Below are positions 3,905 through 5,824 of a stretch of 5,824 nucleotides of DNA, one piece after another. Source of the stretch: Bacillota bacterium (GTDB taxonomy: Bacteria; Bacillota; Clostridia; Christensenellales; CAG-138); the NCBI GenBank assembly GCA_023435855.1, contig JAEZLG010000203.1, positions 1 through 5,824 on the forward strand, written 5' to 3'. The position numbers were made by a program, and so were the translations under genes. The notes beneath the pieces were generated by a model. That model was given only the letters and a program-made list of their open reading frames with translations. It made no database searches and was not told the DNA's origin. How positions within the stretch are numbered: position 1 is the stretch's first letter; each line of letters starts with the position of its first letter.

Positions 3905-5824
3905 TTGAAACGGAATTTTAAAACGCCTTTGATTTATATCCTGATTTTAGGTGTTATCATATGGATGCTTGCGGGGCTGCCGTCGCCGGATGCGGCGGAA
4001 AAGAAGCTAACGTATAACGATTTCCTTGAGCTCGTGCGCCAGGAACAGGTCAAAGCAGTCGATATTACGGAAACGACGCTCGTAGGCCTTAAAGTCGGCT
4101 CGGAGATCACCGAGAAATCTTTCCCGGATAAGTTTGATTTTTACGTAATACTGCCTTCGGTTGAGCAATATGCCAATGACGTAGCAGTGATTCGTGCCGA
4201 AAAACTAGGCGTTCCTGTGGAAAGCATTACAACGCTCGATTATGGCTTTGTTTCAAACTCCAGCCTGCCGCCCGAACCCAGCTTTTGGGAGATCATTCTG
4301 CCCTATCTCATCATTTTCGGGGCATTCGGCGTCTTCTACTATTTTATGATGCAATCGCAAGGCGGCGGCAAGCAGATGATGAGCTTTGGCAAGAGCCGTG
4401 CGCGTACGCCCGATGTGCACAACCGGGTGACGTTTGACGATGTTGCCGGCGCCGATGAGGAAAAAGAAGAGCTCAAAGAGGTTGTGGAGTTTATGCGCTC
4501 CCCGCGCCGCTTTACGGAAATGGGCGCGCGCATACCAAAAGGCGTGCTCTTGGTAGGCCCTCCGGGCACGGGTAAAACACTCCTGGCTAAAGCTGTTGCA
4601 GGCGAAGCGGACGCGCCTTTCTTCTCCATCTCAGGCTCCGACTTCGTGGAAATGTTCGTAGGCGTCGGTGCAAGCCGCGTTAGGGACCTTTTCAACACCG
4701 CCAAAAAAACTGCCCCCGCCGTTATCTTCATCGACGAAATCGACGCTGTGGGTCGCCAGCGCGGCGCTGGTTTAGGCGGCGGCCACGATGAGCGCGAACA
4801 GACGCTCAACCAGCTCTTAGTTGAAATGGACGGATTTGCGATCAATGAGGGCATTATCGTTCTCGCGGCTACCAACCGCCCTGACATACTTGACCCCGCT
4901 CTTTTAAGGCCCGGTCGTTTTGACAGGCAGATCACTGTAAACTATCCCGACGTAAAGGGCCGTGAAGCCATACTTCGCGTGCACGCTAAGGGTAAGCCCT
5001 TTAACGACGATGTTGACCTTGCCGTGCTCGCCAAGCGCACCTCAGGCTTCACGGGCGCCGACCTTGAAAACGTGCTCAACGAGGCAGCTATCCTCACGGC
5101 GCGTTTCAAAAAGAAAAAGATTACCATGCTTGAACTTGAGGAAGCCATCACCCGCGTGATGGTCGGCCCCGAGAAGAAGAGCCGGGTTGTCACTGCCGAA
5201 GACAGAAAGATCACCGCATACCACGAGGCCGGGCACGCCGCCGTTGCGAAGCTGATGAAACACTGCGACCCCGTGCATGAGGTATCCATCATTCCGCGCG
5301 GTATGGCGGCAGGCTATACCATGACCCTCCCCAAAGAGGATAAATCCCATGTGACCAAGAAGAAGCTGGAAGATCAGATCGCCATGATGTTGGGCGGCCG
5401 CGTTGCGGAAACCGTCCGACTGGGCGATATCAGCACCGGCGCTTACAACGACCTGCAGCGCGCCACGGATACCGCACGCAAGATGGTTGTGGAATATGGT
5501 ATGACCGACGCGGTAGGACCCGTGTTCTTAGGCGGCCAGGCCGAGGTGTTTATCGCCAAGGATTGGGGGCACCAGCGGAACTTCTCTGAGGAAGTCGCAA
5601 GCCGCATCGATGCGGAAATTCGCCGTATTATTGAGGAACAGTTCGAGCGTGCACGCGCATGCATTGAAGAGGACATTGCGGGCTTGGACCGCGTGGCCGA
5701 TGCGCTGCTTGAAAAGGAGCGCATCGATGGCGAATTGTTTGAACGTATTTATAAAGGGGAGAGTTTAGATACCGATCCCGTGGACAGTACGGAGGCGACA
5801 AATACCGATATTGTGGATGATGTG
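3905..5824 (+). CDS. ftsH: ATP-dependent zinc metalloprotease FtsH (3' end cut by the window edge)
   Basis: Membrane-anchored AAA+ protease, a hexamer that unfolds and degrades misassembled membrane proteins and some cytoplasmic regulators. The window holds 640 codons, about the usual full length, and has reached the acidic C-terminal tail (618-640), so only the tail is missing. Domains in order: membrane helix 1 at about 8-25, an extracytoplasmic domain at about 30-122, membrane helix 2 at about 128-149, then the AAA+ module. This has Walker A GPPGTGKT (218-225), pore loop FVG (251-253), Walker B with IFIDEID (274-280), and second region of homology TNRPDILDPALLRPGRFDR (323-341) with arginine fingers R335 and R338. 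The zinc site HEAGH (440-444) and the third ligand D516 in AYNDLQRAT follow. All catalytic residues are present. The start is TTG at 3905, with GGGAGG (3892-3897) 7 nt upstream; no in-frame ATG lies nearby upstream, and the next Met would cut into the first membrane helix. Confidence 0.98.
   Translation, partial: MKRNFKTPLIYILILGVIIWMLAGLPSPDAAEKKLTYNDFLELVRQEQVKAVDITETTLVGLKVGSEITEKSFPDKFDFYVILPSVEQYANDVAVIRAEKLGVPVESITTLDYGFVSNSSLPPEPSFWEIILPYLIIFGAFGVFYYFMMQSQGGGKQMMSFGKSRARTPDVHNRVTFDDVAGADEEKEELKEVVEFMRSPRRFTEMGARIPKGVLLVGPPGTGKTLLAKAVAGEADAPFFSISGSDFVEMFVGVGASRVRDLFNTAKKTAPAVIFIDEIDAVGRQRGAGLGGGHDEREQTLNQLLVEMDGFAINEGIIVLAATNRPDILDPALLRPGRFDRQITVNYPDVKGREAILRVHAKGKPFNDDVDLAVLAKRTSGFTGADLENVLNEAAILTARFKKKKITMLELEEAITRVMVGPEKKSRVVTAEDRKITAYHEAGHAAVAKLMKHCDPVHEVSIIPRGMAAGYTMTLPKEDKSHVTKKKLEDQIAMMLGGRVAETVRLGDISTGAYNDLQRATDTARKMVVEYGMTDAVGPVFLGGQAEVFIAKDWGHQRNFSEEVASRIDAEIRRIIEEQFERARACIEEDIAGLDRVADALLEKERIDGELFERIYKGESLDTDPVDSTEATNTDIVDDV

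Noticed and set aside
4339..5724. Several long minus-strand open frames under ftsH
   Set aside because: They are antisense shadows of the ftsH reading frame, rich in Ser/Arg/Ala as expected for reverse reading of a conserved gene.

Overview
The window looks like chromosomal DNA from a Bacillota species, most likely a clostridium-type lineage. The evidence is an isoleucine T-box leader, sigma-A type promoters (one with perfect -35 and -10 hexamers), strong GGAGG ribosome binding sites, two TTG starts, a PadR/HAAS gene pair and a eukaryote-like (type 2) isoleucyl-tRNA synthetase. I cannot name the genus from the sequence alone.

Layout. Positions 1-1019 (minus strand) hold the 5' part of ileS, which runs off the left edge, preceded by a complete tRNA-Ile-sensing T-box leader with its own terminator and promoter. 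Positions 1064-3489 (minus strand) hold a compact three-gene cluster, probably one operon, transcribed in the order PadR-family repressor, HAAS-type multi-pass membrane protein, APH-fold small-molecule phosphotransferase. It starts from a near-perfect promoter whose spacer contains a 17-bp palindrome, a likely PadR operator. Positions 3490-3904 are a gene-free divergent region of about 400 bp. It carries an AT-rich stretch, a CTTCG-type short repeat resembling dispersed repeats of Clostridia, a 94-nt element with strong dyad symmetry ending in a T-run, and a weak promoter plus leader hairpins in front of ftsH. Positions 3905-5824 (plus strand) hold ftsH from a TTG start; 640 codons are present and the end is cut by the window edge.

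How the genes work together. ileS and ftsH are housekeeping genes. ileS is expressed when uncharged tRNA-Ile stabilises the antiterminator of the T-box. FtsH is the membrane AAA+ zinc protease that removes damaged or regulatory membrane proteins. The middle cluster is the accessory part. PadR repressors paired with HAAS membrane proteins form a recurrent regulator/membrane partner module, and here a kinase-like phosphotransferase of unknown substrate follows 33 nt downstream. Its catalytic-loop His is replaced by Asn. Nothing in the window is a clear new defence or mobile system. The points most worth a second look are the PadR/HAAS/phosphotransferase cluster with its operator, and the structured element in the intergenic region.
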